Shown here piece after piece: positions 43,631 to 52,946 of a DNA stretch of 64,000 bases (positions within the stretch are counted from its first letter, which is position 1; each line of letters opens with the position of its first letter). The position numbers were made by a program, and so were the translations under genes. The notes beneath the pieces are model-generated. The model had not been told where the DNA came from and ran no database searches. It saw nothing but the letters and a program-made list of their open reading frames with translations. The DNA comes from an uncultured bacterium. Its GTDB lineage: Bacteria; Verrucomicrobiota; Lentisphaeria; Victivallales; Victivallaceae. The stretch is from NCBI GenBank assembly GCA_900551245.1, contig URVC01000010.1, positions 1 to 64,000 of the forward strand, written 5' to 3'.

Positions 43631-46039
43631 TCAGCGCTTGTGCTTGAGCTGCCACTCGTAGAGGGAGGGGACGGCCGGCCGGGGGCGCGGCAGGGAGGTG
43701 TCCAGCGGAATGATCCGGTTTCCCTTCTCCAGGAACGGCTTGTGCAGCCCGTCGTAGAGTTTCCCGTTGCCGCCGGAGAAGAGGTTGTCGATCAGCTCCA
43801 CGCCGCCGCAGTCCGGGGTGGCGAAGAGGAGGAAGGGAGACGTTTTGTCTTCCAGAATCACCGTGTTCCCCTTCAGGATGTGATCGAAGCTGGAGGTCTT
43901 CAGGAAGAAGCCCACCCCGTTCTTCGCCCGGAAACGGTTCCAGGCGAAGATCCAGTTCTCATTCATTCCGCCGAGATAGACCGCGTCGGAGATGGAACTG
44001 CCGTCGCAGTTGTAGACCACGTTGCGGGGGCCGTTCGGCCCGTGGGCGCCGTCCTCCGGCGCCGAGGCCCAGAAGATGTTGCCGTAGCCGCCGTACTCCC
44101 GGGTGTCGCTGATGACGGTGCAGTTTTCAAACAGATTCTCCGTGCTCCAGCCGGCGTGCCACTGCGCGTCGCAGTGGTAGAAGGTTCCGTTGCGGATCAC
44201 ATTGCCGGAGGCGCCCCACTGGACGACCGGCGCATGACGCATCCGGCGGGTGACGATGCCGTCGATCAGGGAGTCCGAGCAGGTGTCCCAGCCGACGTAG
44301 GCGGTTCCGCCGCCGCCGTTGAACCAGCTGCCGTCGAATTCGCAGCTCAGAATTGAACAGAATTTCGCGTGCGTGCCGTAGACCGGATTGCGGCCGCAGC
44401 GGATTACCTTCAGATTTTCCGCCACGCAGTCCGCCGCATACTCGAAAGTGACGCTGCTCACCCAGTAATCGAATTTGGTCTCGAGGGTCATTCCGGCAAT
44501 CCGGCCGCCGCGGATGATGTCGAATTTCCGCACGAAGGAGAGGTCCGCTACCGGGTAGTCCAGCCGCAGCGGCTGGTTGAACGTCAGTTTCCTGCCCTCC
44601 ACTTTTTCCACAAAGAGGTGGGTACTGCGGAAGTTGCCCCAGTTGCAGGCGTTGCCGGTCACGGCGCGGCGGGCCGGCGTCTCCAGCGCCCGCAGAACGA
44701 CGATGTCCCCCGCCCGGAACGGATGATCCTTCGCCTGGACTTCCACGGAGAATGCCCCGCGCACGCCGTCTTTCGCAATCCGGTAGTCTTTGTAGCGGAA
44801 TCCTTTCCCCTGAAAGGCGATGAAGCCTCGCGGCGCCTGCGGCGGCAGGGTGGGGCGGCAGGTTTTGTCCACCGTGACTTCCGCTTCGGTGGTGAACGTT
44901 TCGCCGCTCTGGTATTCGGCGATGCCGCGCAGTTTGTGTTTCCCCGGCTTGACGGAAGCGGGGAGATTCTTCACGTAAAAGGAGGCGTTGCCGGAGTGCA
45001 GGCCGCGGGTGAAGCGCCCGAACTCCTTGCCGTCCACCTCCAGCTTCAGCGCCCGCAGTCCCGCCGGTCTCGCGTAGAGATGGATCGGCTGTTTCGGAGC
45101 AATCCGGCTGCCGTTTTCGATGCCGTACAGATCCACCCGGTCATTGCCGGTGTCGTAGGTGAAATCGATCTTTGTCCTGTCGACGCCGGCTCCCTCCAGC
45201 GTCACGAAATCTTTCGTGATGGTCAGCATCTTCGCCATCTTGAACTCGCCGGCCGGAATCTTCACGGTTCCACCGTCGGCGGGCAGTGAATCGATCGCTT
45301 TCCGCAACGGCTCGTACAGGTCGTCACCGGATTTCACCATCAGCTGGATCACGGTTTCCCCCGCCTGATTCAGCACGTCCTTCCGGGCGCCGGCGTAGGT
45401 GAAATCCGGGTAGACGATGCCGTCCGGCCCGGGGAAATCCGCCGCGGTCAGTTTCGCCTTTTCCTCCGGGCGGATCTTGTACTGCGGCTGCCACGGCGGC
45501 GGGGCCGCTGTGACGGGCAGGGCTTCGAGCCGGATGTCATCCAGGCGGATTACCTGCTTGATGGAGTGCGGAATGTAGAGTTTCACCCGGGCGTAACTGG
45601 TGTCGCCGGAGTAGGCGGCCCCCTTGAAATCGACCTTGATCCACGCATCCTTCGACGCCGGAGCGCTTCCGTAATGGAAGCCGTTGTTGCCGATCTTCCG
45701 GTTGCGGGCGTTGTAGAATTCGATGCCGACGGTGGCGCCATAGCCTTCGGCGAGCTGGATTTTGCCGGTCACGCGATAGATTCCCCGGGAGAGGGGGATC
45801 TTTTTCGACCAGAGGACGCCGCGGTGCTGTTTTTCCGGTTTTCCGGCGGGGTCGAAACGGACCTCTGCCGCTTTTTTCCCGGAAGCGGCGATGTCGGAGA
45901 CGGAGACTTGCGCCCGCCCCGGTGGAAGTTCCCAGTTCTGGAGGCCGTCTTCAAAACCGCTTTGAAACTTCAGTTCCCCCGCGGACAAGGCACTGCCCGC
46001 AAGCAGAGAACACAAAGAGAGTACAAAAACGTTCTTCAT
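43631..46039 (-). CDS. Secreted parallel beta-helix protein with N-terminal carbohydrate-binding-like domain
   Basis: An 802-residue exported protein. A signal peptide (residues 1-20) is followed by a CBM-like beta-sandwich (21-175: FQSGFEDGLQNWELPPG), then a domain typical of pectate-lyase-3-type proteins (GETVIQLMVKSGDDLYEPL, then DGGTVKIPAGEF). From about 470 a beta-helix with turns such as GMTLETKFDYWVSSVTFEYA, in pieces, continues to 770. The fold is that of polysaccharide lyases or epimerases; no specific catalytic set is clear. The ATG at 46039 has AAAGGG. It is 10 bp after the pseudopilin gene and shares its transcript. Confidence 0.8.
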   Translation of the reverse strand: MKNVFVLSLCSLLAGSALSAGELKFQSGFEDGLQNWELPPGRAQVSVSDIAASGKKAAEVRFDPAGKPEKQHRGVLWSKKIPLSRGIYRVTGKIQLAEGYGATVGIEFYNARNRKIGNNGFHYGSAPASKDAWIKVDFKGAAYSGDTSYARVKLYIPHSIKQVIRLDDIRLEALPVTAAPPPWQPQYKIRPEEKAKLTAADFPGPDGIVYPDFTYAGARKDVLNQAGETVIQLMVKSGDDLYEPLRKAIDSLPADGGTVKIPAGEFKMAKMLTITKDFVTLEGAGVDRTKIDFTYDTGNDRVDLYGIENGSRIAPKQPIHLYARPAGLRALKLEVDGKEFGRFTRGLHSGNASFYVKNLPASVKPGKHKLRGIAEYQSGETFTTEAEVTVDKTCRPTLPPQAPRGFIAFQGKGFRYKDYRIAKDGVRGAFSVEVQAKDHPFRAGDIVVLRALETPARRAVTGNACNWGNFRSTHLFVEKVEGRKLTFNQPLRLDYPVADLSFVRKFDIIRGGRIAGMTLETKFDYWVSSVTFEYAADCVAENLKVIRCGRNPVYGTHAKFCSILSCEFDGSWFNGGGGTAYVGWDTCSDSLIDGIVTRRMRHAPVVQWGASGNVIRNGTFYHCDAQWHAGWSTENLFENCTVISDTREYGGYGNIFWASAPEDGAHGPNGPRNVVYNCDGSSISDAVYLGGMNENWIFAWNRFRAKNGVGFFLKTSSFDHILKGNTVILEDKTSPFLLFATPDCGGVELIDNLFSGGNGKLYDGLHKPFLEKGNRIIPLDTSLPRPRPAVPSLYEWQLKHKR

Positions 46040-46049
46040 CGTTTACCCT

Positions 46050-46835
46050 TTACAGAAACATGTTGTCGATCGTGGTCGGGAACATGGTGAGCAGTTTTTC
46101 ATCCGTATCGTAGATGCTGAAATTGCTGGCATGGCCATCGAGAAACACCGTGTTGGCTCTGCCGTCGCCGTGACAGTTGTTGATGTAGAGCGAAGCCTTG
46201 CCGACCCAGTCACTGCGTCCCCAGAAAGAGAGACTGCTGGTGTTGCCCAGCACCTGATTTTCGTCGAGAAAGGCATCCAGAAAACCTGGCTTGGCGGCGG
46301 GACTCCGGTAACGGTTTATTTTCGGCAGCTGATTGTTGTTGGTTTTCACCGAGGAATACCCCAGAACACGGGCGGCGAGGCCATAAGAGGCCAGTGTGAG
46401 CGGAGTGGAAGTATCACTGGAATCCGGCAGGCTGATCTCTCCGACGTTGGAGGGCGGGGCCATTTTGAAGCTGTCGTAGGCCGGGCAGAATGTCACCTTG
46501 TTTCTGGAGCGTTCATAGTAGACCCTGCGGTTAATGTAACCGGCCCGGAAGAATTTTTCCCACGGATGAAGGTGCGGAAACCCGGTGCCCGGTGTGGAGT
46601 TGGGAAATTCGCAGGCGGGGATGTATCCTGTGAAATCATTCACGTAGAGATTGATCCAGGTGCCGTGCTGTTTGAGATTGCTGAGGCACTGCGTGCTCTG
46701 CGCCCGCCCGCGCGCCTGGTTGAGCGCCGGAAGCAGCATGGAGGCCAGAATTGCGATGATCGCAATTACGACAAGCAATTCAATAAGCGTAAAATACTTT
46801 CTCCGATGGTTTCCGATGCCGAGTATGTTGTTCAT
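46050..46835 (-). CDS. Prepilin-type pseudopilin
   Basis: A 261-residue pseudopilin with the leader [18 protein letters not shown] at residues 9-26. The C-terminal part has [19 protein letters not shown], the H-x-D-G-H motif. The ATG at 46835 has an excellent AGGAGG SD and overlaps the stop of the GntR-type gene as ATGA, so its expression is coupled to that regulator. The beta-helix gene follows 10 bp later. Confidence 0.9.
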   Translation of the reverse strand: MNNILGIGNHRRKYFTLIELLVVIAIIAILASMLLPALNQARGRAQSTQCLSNLKQHGTWINLYVNDFTGYIPACEFPNSTPGTGFPHLHPWEKFFRAGYINRRVYYERSRNKVTFCPAYDSFKMAPPSNVGEISLPDSSDTSTPLTLASYGLAARVLGYSSVKTNNNQLPKINRYRSPAAKPGFLDAFLDENQVLGNTSSLSFWGRSDWVGKASLYINNCHGDGRANTVFLDGHASNFSIYDTDEKLLTMFPTTIDNMFL

Positions 46836-48235
46836 ATCCACCTCCTGTAAAAAAGTTGATTGTTGGAAAAGGGCAAATGATGTTCTGCTCTCTGACCGCA
46901 GTCCGGCCGCAGTGTCTCCATGACGATGCGGATGGCTGCCGCCAGCCGTTTTGCCGCAGCTTCCGGCGGATCGTCGGAGGCGATGATGCGGCAGATCCCG
47001 TTGTGGAGCACGGTGGAGATGATGGGCGAATCGACGTTGTATTCTGCCGATACCGTTTTCATCTCCTCCAGGAATACCCGGTCGCGGGGATCGTTCCGGT
47101 CGATGCCGGCCATGGCCGAAGAGATCCGGATCGGAATACCGTAACGCTGGCGCCCGATGAAGTTTTGAACCCGTTCGCCGAGCAGGCAGTGAAGGTATTT
47201 GCGGATCAAGGCTTCGTCGACGCACTCCTTGCGGACGCAGATGAGGTCGGTCGCCTGCGCCGTCAGACGGGTTCCCCCCGGAATCAGCGGCAGCGGCACC
47301 GCGCCCCAGTTGTCGAAGTCACGGTTGCGCCCCTGGCTGTAAAACTCCCGGTCGGCGATCTGAAAGGCGCGGGTGCCCCGCCAGAAAGAGGCGGGGGGAA
47401 CGCCCGGCTTCTCCTCGCCGGTGGACTGCAGAATCCGCCGGAGCTCCTGCAGCAATGTGATGCCGCGGATGGTCTCCGGAGAGTCGATGCACACTTTGCA
47501 GGAGCCGTCGGGCTGCCGGCTGAGCAGTTTCCCGCCGGCACGGAAGAGGAAATTCATCCAGAAATAGGGGTATTCGTTGAAGTTCAACACCTGATCCATG
47601 TTGAAGCGGCCGCGGAGCTGCCGGAGGGCGTTGAGAAAACTCTCCCAGGACCAGTCGTGCTCCGGTTCGGGCAGGTTGCACTGCGCGAGCATTTCCCGGT
47701 TGTAGAAGACCACCCGGGGCGAGAAGATGAAGGGGATGCCGAAGACCCGCCCGTCCGGCTCCCGGAAGCCGCGGAACGGAAACTGAAAGAAGCGGTTCTC
47801 ATCGTAAATCTCCTCCGGGAGGTAGGGGGAGAGGTCGAGGTACTCATCGCGGTGTTCCTGCAGATAGAGAGTGACCCGCAGTTCGAACATCCCCTCGTCG
47901 AAGTTGCGGGCGAGCCGGATCTCCGGGAGCTCTTCCGCGAGCAGATTGCGGAACTCCTCCTGCCACGGCATCAGGATCCCCGGCCGGAGCAGCAGCATGT
48001 GGTTGCGGATTCTCCGGTACTCCCAGCCGGTCCGGACATAGGTGCCGCGGCGGGAAACGCATTCGACGATTCCATCCTGCTCCAGCGAGGAGACCGCGTG
48101 CTGCACCAGCAGAAACGACGCCCCCACCTCCGCGGCAATGTCCCGCGCGCCGGGAAGCTTCGACCCGGTCGGAAACCGGCCGGATTCGATCCCGTCCAGC
48201 AGAAACTCCCGCACCTGTGAGAGCTTGTCCTTCAT
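46832..48235 (-). CDS. GntR-type HTH fused to a solute-binding-protein fold
   Basis: A 467-residue regulator with unusual domain order. Residues 1-75 form a GntR winged helix ([27 protein letters not shown], in pieces, then [13 protein letters not shown]). From about 85 to 420 it resembles a class-1 ABC sugar-binding protein of the SBP_bac_1 type ([29 protein letters not shown], and [11 protein letters not shown]), but lacks a signal peptide, so it stays in the cytoplasm. It should sense an imported oligosaccharide and control the coupled pseudopilin/beta-helix genes. The ATG at 48235 has a weak GGGAT SD. It has a strong promoter. Confidence 0.82.
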   Translation of the reverse strand: MKDKLSQVREFLLDGIESGRFPTGSKLPGARDIAAEVGASFLLVQHAVSSLEQDGIVECVSRRGTYVRTGWEYRRIRNHMLLLRPGILMPWQEEFRNLLAEELPEIRLARNFDEGMFELRVTLYLQEHRDEYLDLSPYLPEEIYDENRFFQFPFRGFREPDGRVFGIPFIFSPRVVFYNREMLAQCNLPEPEHDWSWESFLNALRQLRGRFNMDQVLNFNEYPYFWMNFLFRAGGKLLSRQPDGSCKVCIDSPETIRGITLLQELRRILQSTGEEKPGVPPASFWRGTRAFQIADREFYSQGRNRDFDNWGAVPLPLIPGGTRLTAQATDLICVRKECVDEALIRKYLHCLLGERVQNFIGRQRYGIPIRISSAMAGIDRNDPRDRVFLEEMKTVSAEYNVDSPIISTVLHNGICRIIASDDPPEAAAKRLAAAIRIVMETLRPDCGQRAEHHLPFSNNQLFYRRWI

Positions 48236-48274
48236 ATCCCGTCGCACCTGTACTGCTTGATTGAACTCTGCTAT

Positions 48275-48303
48275 ATTATGCCACAAATCTCTGGCTATGT
48301 CAA
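48275..48303 (-). promoter_or_regulatory. Promoter of the GntR-SBP operon
   Basis: Minus-strand TTGACA (48303-48298, perfect), 17-bp spacer, CATAAT (48280-48275), 40 bp before the start codon. Confidence 0.75.
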
Positions 48304-48322
48304 GAGCGCGATATGATTTTTT

Positions 48323-48356
48323 TTGAAAAAGTGGAGGAATTCCGATTGATTCCTCC
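48323..48356 (-). terminator. Inverted repeat: terminator of the GH13 gene or operator
   Basis: GGAGGAAT (48333-48340) and ATTCCTCC (48349-48356) form a perfect 8-bp inverted repeat, followed on the minus strand by ACTTTTTC. It lies about 195 bp after the GH13 stop and 30 bp upstream of the GntR promoter -35, so it might equally be a regulator site. Confidence 0.45.
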
Positions 48357-48550
48357 TGTGCGATTTTTCTTCGGGAACATTGTTCTGGGAAATTGTTCTG
48401 CCGCGAGCTGCTGCGCAGCGTCGTGGTTCCCATGAATGCCATCATCCGGGGGACCGGGCCGCCGGATGGCGAATCGAACTTGTACTAGGCCGGGACCGAC
48501 GGCGCGCCGGAGAAGTTCCCGCAGGTGGTCTTCTGCTGACGGAGCCGGCT

Positions 48551-50069
48551 TCAGCGGCGGAGCGGCCGGGCGGCCGGGGCGACGAGACAGACGCCCAGAC
48601 GGCCTTCCCGTACGAAGAGATCGAACTTGTTCAACTCCTCCGCCGTGCCGGTGGCAAGCACGTTCCCGGTCAGCAGGTCGGTGACGGCAAATCGCTCGCC
48701 GGGAGAGAACTTCAGCAGTTCATACGGAATCGTGACCGTGTAGTTCCCGTCAATCGGGCTGTTGTTCGGAATGACCAGCACCGCGGAATCCCCCCGGTAC
48801 CGGGCGTAGGGCTGACAGAGCTGCTCCGGCCGGTTGCGGAACCAGGGGGGAAGCACTTTCACTTTGGCGATGTTCGATTTCCGGTGATCGTCCGGGAAGT
48901 ATTCGAAAATCTCCGGATAGAGCCGCCGGATGCGGATCATCCGCTTGACGGTTTCAAAAAATTCCCGATTTTCCCGCCGGGCGCCGGTGTCGATCTTCCG
49001 GTCGTAGAGCCACCGCCGCGGCACCCGCCGGTAGGGGTAGGGGTTGTTCCACTCCTCCCCGAGAAACCAGATGGGCAGAAACGGGGAGAGAATGGCCTGA
49101 TAGGCGAAGGCGATGATGTCCCCCTGCGACGAGTATCCCTTGCTGTCGTGGTTGGAGAGCATCATTGCGTAGAAGCGTTCCGTGCCGCCCGGTTTGCTGT
49201 AATCGTCCACCGCGCCGAGCTGCGCGCCGCTCCGGACCAGATCGACGATGTTGTTGACCAGCAGACTGTCGCAATCCATCATCTTCGTCCGGTTGCGGGC
49301 CGGCCCCGGAATGAATGCATTCTGATCAAAGTCGAACGTGTCGCGGCGGCAGCTGGCGTGTTCCGAAAAGAAGATCACTTTCCGCCCCAGTTTCAGCAGT
49401 CGAGTCCGGGCTTCGCGGTAGGGCTCGTATTTGCAGAAATTGGGGCCGCAGTCGCAGCGGAACCCGTCGGCGCCGGTGCGGAGAATGCACTGCACCAGAT
49501 TGCGGATGAACCATTCGTTCAGCTCCGGATTGCTCCAGTCGAAGAGCCAGCCGTCCCACTCCTTCTTGAATTCGCCGGTGAACCACTCCGGTTTCTCCCG
49601 CCGCAACGGAGCATCTTCGCGGACTCCCCACGAGATGACGTCCAGAAACACCCGGATGTTTCGTTTGTGGCACTCATCGACGAACTGTCTGACCCGGTTC
49701 CAGCACTCCTCGTCGCTGCCCGGCCCGGTCAGACGCTTGTTGATGGTGTGGATCCCGTGGTTGCCGTAGTGCCCGCCTGCGTGGAGCGGGGTGATCCAGA
49801 CGCCGTTCACGCCGGTTTCCGCCAGATGGTCGAGGGTTTTCGCCATGCCGCTGAATTTTCGATTGGAGGAGGCGGTCTCGATATTGAGCTCCACCAGAAT
49901 CAGGCTTTTGAGCCAGTCGGGGTGGCCGATCGCCTTGCCCGGAGAGTATTCCAGCTTCACCTCGCTGTCGGGGCGAATGGGAGGAAGAAGCGCGGAGTTG
50001 TCGATCGTCTGCGGTGTGGCGGCGGAGACGCCCGTTGCGAACAGGAGAGCCAAAAGAAGAAATTTCATG
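48551..50069 (-). CDS. Secreted GH13 alpha-amylase-family protein
   Basis: A 505-residue exported glycosidase. A signal peptide (residues 1-17) precedes a GH13 barrel with region II GADGFRCDCGPN (nucleophile Asp206), region III VIFFSEHA (acid Glu236) and region IV LSNHDSKG (His307-Asp308). Region I reads FLDVISWG, without the usual N-H pair. A C-terminal beta-domain follows. The reaction is likely on alpha-glucans, but region I makes the specificity uncertain. The ATG at 50069 has GAGG upstream; an ATG 15 nt earlier lacks an SD. It follows a pseudopilin gene after 19 bp. Confidence 0.87.
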
Positions 50070-50088
50070 AAAGGTTTCCTCATCCGGG

Positions 50089-50883
50089 TTATCGGGTGGA
50101 GCATTTCTGCCCGTTCCGGTTGTAGTAGTAGCGGCATTTGTTGGCGGTTTGATACAGTTTTTTCACATCGAGCGCGACGGCGTGCCCGTCGGCGAACAGA
50201 ACGTTGACGTTCCGCGGGGAGTGCCAGGTCTTGACGTAGCCCAGACCGGTGCCGTTCATGCTCCACCCCCAGCCGTTCTTGTTGAAGTTGTCGCCGGTGA
50301 CGAAGTCGGCGGTGGAGTTGCAGGTGTCGCCCAGAAGCATCGTGTTGGCGGGTTTGCGGATTTTTTTGGTGCTGAGAAAACTGGTCCAGTCACCGTTCGG
50401 CCGCTCCCAGACCGGACCGATCTCCTCTTCGAAACTGCTGTCGGCGCAGACCAGCATGAAGATTCCGTAGGTGCGGTTGAGAAACTCATTGCAGTTGGTG
50501 TCGGTGATCGGGAGCGTGGGGTAGATCGCATCCGGGCACTGGGTGAATTTCGCCGTATTGATCCAGTTCCCCTTGTAGTAGGTGCGGGGCAGGAGGTTGG
50601 CGAAGGCCAGCGCGGCGGCCCAGCCGGGGGTCTTGTCGCGCAGTTTGACCTGCTGCGGAATCAGTTCGCCATGGGCGTCGGCGTAGAACCGGAGCACCAT
50701 CCCGCACTGCTTGAAGTTGTTGATGCAGGAGATTGCCCGGGCGGTTGTCCGCGCTTTGTTCAGCGCCGGGAGCAGCATGGCGGCCAGGATTGCAATGATT
50801 GCAATCACAACCAGGAGTTCAATAAGAGTGAAAGAAAGTCCCCGGCGTTTTCCGCCGGATTTTCTGTGGGGTGTTCCGTTCAT
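50089..50883 (-). CDS. Prepilin-type pseudopilin
   Basis: A 264-residue pseudopilin with leader [18 protein letters not shown] at residues 16-33, and the C-terminal motif [17 protein letters not shown]. Its ATG overlaps the stop of the upstream GH43-type gene as ATGA, and the GH13 gene follows. This is the fourth pilin-plus-enzyme unit in the window. The mature protein contains several cysteines. Confidence 0.9.
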   Translation of the reverse strand: MNGTPHRKSGGKRRGLSFTLIELLVVIAIIAILAAMLLPALNKARTTARAISCINNFKQCGMVLRFYADAHGELIPQQVKLRDKTPGWAAALAFANLLPRTYYKGNWINTAKFTQCPDAIYPTLPITDTNCNEFLNRTYGIFMLVCADSSFEEEIGPVWERPNGDWTSFLSTKKIRKPANTMLLGDTCNSTADFVTGDNFNKNGWGWSMNGTGLGYVKTWHSPRNVNVLFADGHAVALDVKKLYQTANKCRYYYNRNGQKCSTR

Positions 50884-51881
50884 GAGAGCCTCCCTGAGGT
50901 TATGGGGTTTGACGTTGTATTTTTCTGGAGATGCAGATCTTTTTCTGTGGAGAAAACGAACTGTTGTTCCGGCGCCTGCGGTTCCTGCGGATACTCCCAG
51001 CGGCGCAAGTCGTCGCTCCAGGCGACGCCGATGCAGGCGTGGGTGTCGAAAATGATCGTCTCATCCTCCGGACCGGTGGCGTGGTAGAAGAGCAGAACCT
51101 TGCCGATTTCCGGTTCGGAGCGGAGATCGAGGAGAAATCCGGCAGTGATCCGGCCGCGCGCCCACTCCCAGCCGGCGCTGCCGAGAAAGGTGCAGCCGCA
51201 GTCGCGCCAGGTGACGAGGTCGGAACTCCGCCGGAAGGCGATGCCGTTCGCGGGGGAGTGAACCATCAGAAATTCGTCGCCGTCCGGAATGATGCACACA
51301 TTTTCGCCGCCGTCGCAGGAGCCGAGAAATTCCCAGTGGATGAGGTCGCGACTCACCGAGCGGGAGATGCCGTTCTGCTTGAAGAAACAGTAGAAGAGGG
51401 GGCCGTTATCGTCGTCGCAACGCAGCAGAAACGGGTCGATCATGCGTCCAGCCTGCGCGTCGGGGATCGCATCGCCCTTGACGCGGAGGAGCTCCGGCTC
51501 ACTCCAGGTGACGAGGTCGCGGGAACGCATCCGGTAGAGCCGGCTGTTGGCGTTGCCGTACTTTTCGCCGTTTTCGCGGCAGTAGCTCTGCAGACAGAGG
51601 TGGTATTCGCCGTTGAATTCGATCACACAGCCGGGGCTGGAGTAGTTCTTCGCCCGGTCGGCTTCGGTGAGTTTTCGAATGGGGGTGAAGTGGATCAGGT
51701 CGCGGCTCCGGGTGGTTGCAAGATAGAGGTAGGGGAGGCCGTCGTCCGCGGTTTCCACCAGCGTGAAAAAGAGATGAAACCAGCCGTCGCGATACAAGAC
51801 CGCCGGATCGCGGTAGGCGGTCCGGGCGTCTCCCCGCAGAAGGATCGGACAATGCAGTTGTGCCAGGTCGAAGTGTGCCAT
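50880..51881 (-). CDS. GH43-like five-bladed beta-propeller glycosidase
   Basis: A 333-residue protein built as a five-bladed beta-propeller, with the GH43/GH62/GH117-like start [18 protein letters not shown] (base Asp25), then [16 protein letters not shown] and [15 protein letters not shown] as blade repeats. There is no signal peptide, so it acts in the cytoplasm on imported fragments. The specific family and sugar (arabinose, xylose, galactose) cannot be fixed. The ATG at 51881 has AAGGAG. Its stop overlaps the pilin start. It heads the operon GH43-pilin-GH13, divergent from an AraC gene, which probably controls it. Confidence 0.75.
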   Translation of the reverse strand: MAHFDLAQLHCPILLRGDARTAYRDPAVLYRDGWFHLFFTLVETADDGLPYLYLATTRSRDLIHFTPIRKLTEADRAKNYSSPGCVIEFNGEYHLCLQSYCRENGEKYGNANSRLYRMRSRDLVTWSEPELLRVKGDAIPDAQAGRMIDPFLLRCDDDNGPLFYCFFKQNGISRSVSRDLIHWEFLGSCDGGENVCIIPDGDEFLMVHSPANGIAFRRSSDLVTWRDCGCTFLGSAGWEWARGRITAGFLLDLRSEPEIGKVLLFYHATGPEDETIIFDTHACIGVAWSDDLRRWEYPQEPQAPEQQFVFSTEKDLHLQKNTTSNPITSGRLS

Positions 51882-51906
51882 GAAGTTCTCCTTGTGTTTT
51901 CTATCT

Positions 51907-51934
51907 ATTATACTCGGAGAAGCTCCGTTTGCAA
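51907..51934 (-). promoter_or_regulatory. Promoter of the GH43-pilin-GH13 operon
   Basis: Minus-strand TTGCAA (51934-51929), 16-bp spacer, perfect TATAAT (51912-51907). Confidence 0.75.
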
Positions 51935-51941
51935 AGAGATA

Positions 51942-51974
51942 AAATGCGCATTAAAATACACTTTTTGCGCATTT
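51942..51974. promoter_or_regulatory. AraC-type operator between divergent genes
   Basis: A 9-bp perfect inverted repeat (AAATGCGCA 51942-51950, TGCGCATTT 51966-51974) with a 15-bp spacer; the TGCGCA cores are 21 bp apart, two helical turns. It lies just upstream of the -35 of the GH43 promoter, the place where an AraC activator binds. Confidence 0.6.
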
Positions 51975-52045
51975 CCTGAATCGGGGGGATGAAATGCGGC
52001 GAAAGCGGCGTTATATTGTTCCGGAACTTTGGAGGAGGCGGATCG

Positions 52046-52918
52046 ATGAAGGAAGAGATCATCTACACGTGCGAGTACGACGGCAAAACGCCGATTCGCA
52101 TCACCAGTGCCGGGATCTCCTGGTGCGACGGGAGTTACTACATTGCCCGGCGCGGCACGTCGCAGATGGTGCTGGAGTGTGTGACCGGCGGCCGCGGCAT
52201 TCTGGTAATCGACGGAGAGCGTTACTATCCGGAAGCGGGCGACGTCTACATTGTTCCGCCGAACTCCAGTCACTACTACGCCTCTGACCGGGAGGAGCCG
52301 TGGCGGAAGCTCTGGTTCAACGTGGATGGTGCACTGTTGCCGGATCTGCTGGCGGCCTACGGACTGACCGATGCGGTGCTGTTGAAGGCGTGCCCGTTCG
52401 AGGAGCGGTTTGAGGCCGGGTTGCGGGAGCTCCGGGAAGCGGCGGGAGAGGATCCGGATGAACTTTCCGCCCGTATCGTGGTGCCGCTGTTTGCCGCATT
52501 GGGGCGGTTTGTCCGGGAGAGCCGGGCCGCCGCGTCGCCGGCGGCAGAGGTGCACCGCTATCTTGCCGCACTGCCGCCCGGGGAGGGGCTGGACCCGAAG
52601 AAACTGCTCTGGAAATCGGGGCGCTCCGTGTCGCAGACCATCCGGGTGTTCAAAAAGGAGTTCGGCACGACGCCGTACGCGTCATTTCTCGACCGCAGGA
52701 TCAAGGAGGCGAAGTACCTGCTCCGCAGCACGTCGCGCCCGGTCAAAGAGATCGCGCTGCAGCTCGGCTGGGAGAATCCCTGCTATTTTGCGCGGCTCTT
52801 CAAACGCAAGACGAAGATGACGCCGAGCGAATACCGTGCCAGTTCCCCGCCGCCGATGGAGCGTTCCGGCTACGGGGCGGCGGAGGACCCGGCGGAAGCC
52901 ACCAACGGCAGAGGGTAG
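52046..52918 (+). CDS. AraC-family transcription regulator
   Basis: A 290-residue regulator. Residues 10-110 form a cupin-type effector domain (GGRGILVIDGERYYPEAGDVYIVPPN in pieces, with HYYASD). Residues 175-275 form the AraC double HTH, with SVSQTIRVFKKEFGTTPYASFL and CYFARLFKRKTKMTPSEYR in pieces. The last 20 residues are Glu/Ala/Gly-rich and probably disordered. The ATG at 52046 has a strong GGAGGAGG SD. It is divergent from the GH43 operon, whose operator it likely binds, and converges on the next AraC gene. Confidence 0.9.
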   Translation: MKEEIIYTCEYDGKTPIRITSAGISWCDGSYYIARRGTSQMVLECVTGGRGILVIDGERYYPEAGDVYIVPPNSSHYYASDREEPWRKLWFNVDGALLPDLLAAYGLTDAVLLKACPFEERFEAGLRELREAAGEDPDELSARIVVPLFAALGRFVRESRAAASPAAEVHRYLAALPPGEGLDPKKLLWKSGRSVSQTIRVFKKEFGTTPYASFLDRRIKEAKYLLRSTSRPVKEIALQLGWENPCYFARLFKRKTKMTPSEYRASSPPPMERSGYGAAEDPAEATNGRG

Positions 52919-52946
52919 CTCATGCATTTTCTCCGGCAGCGGGCCG

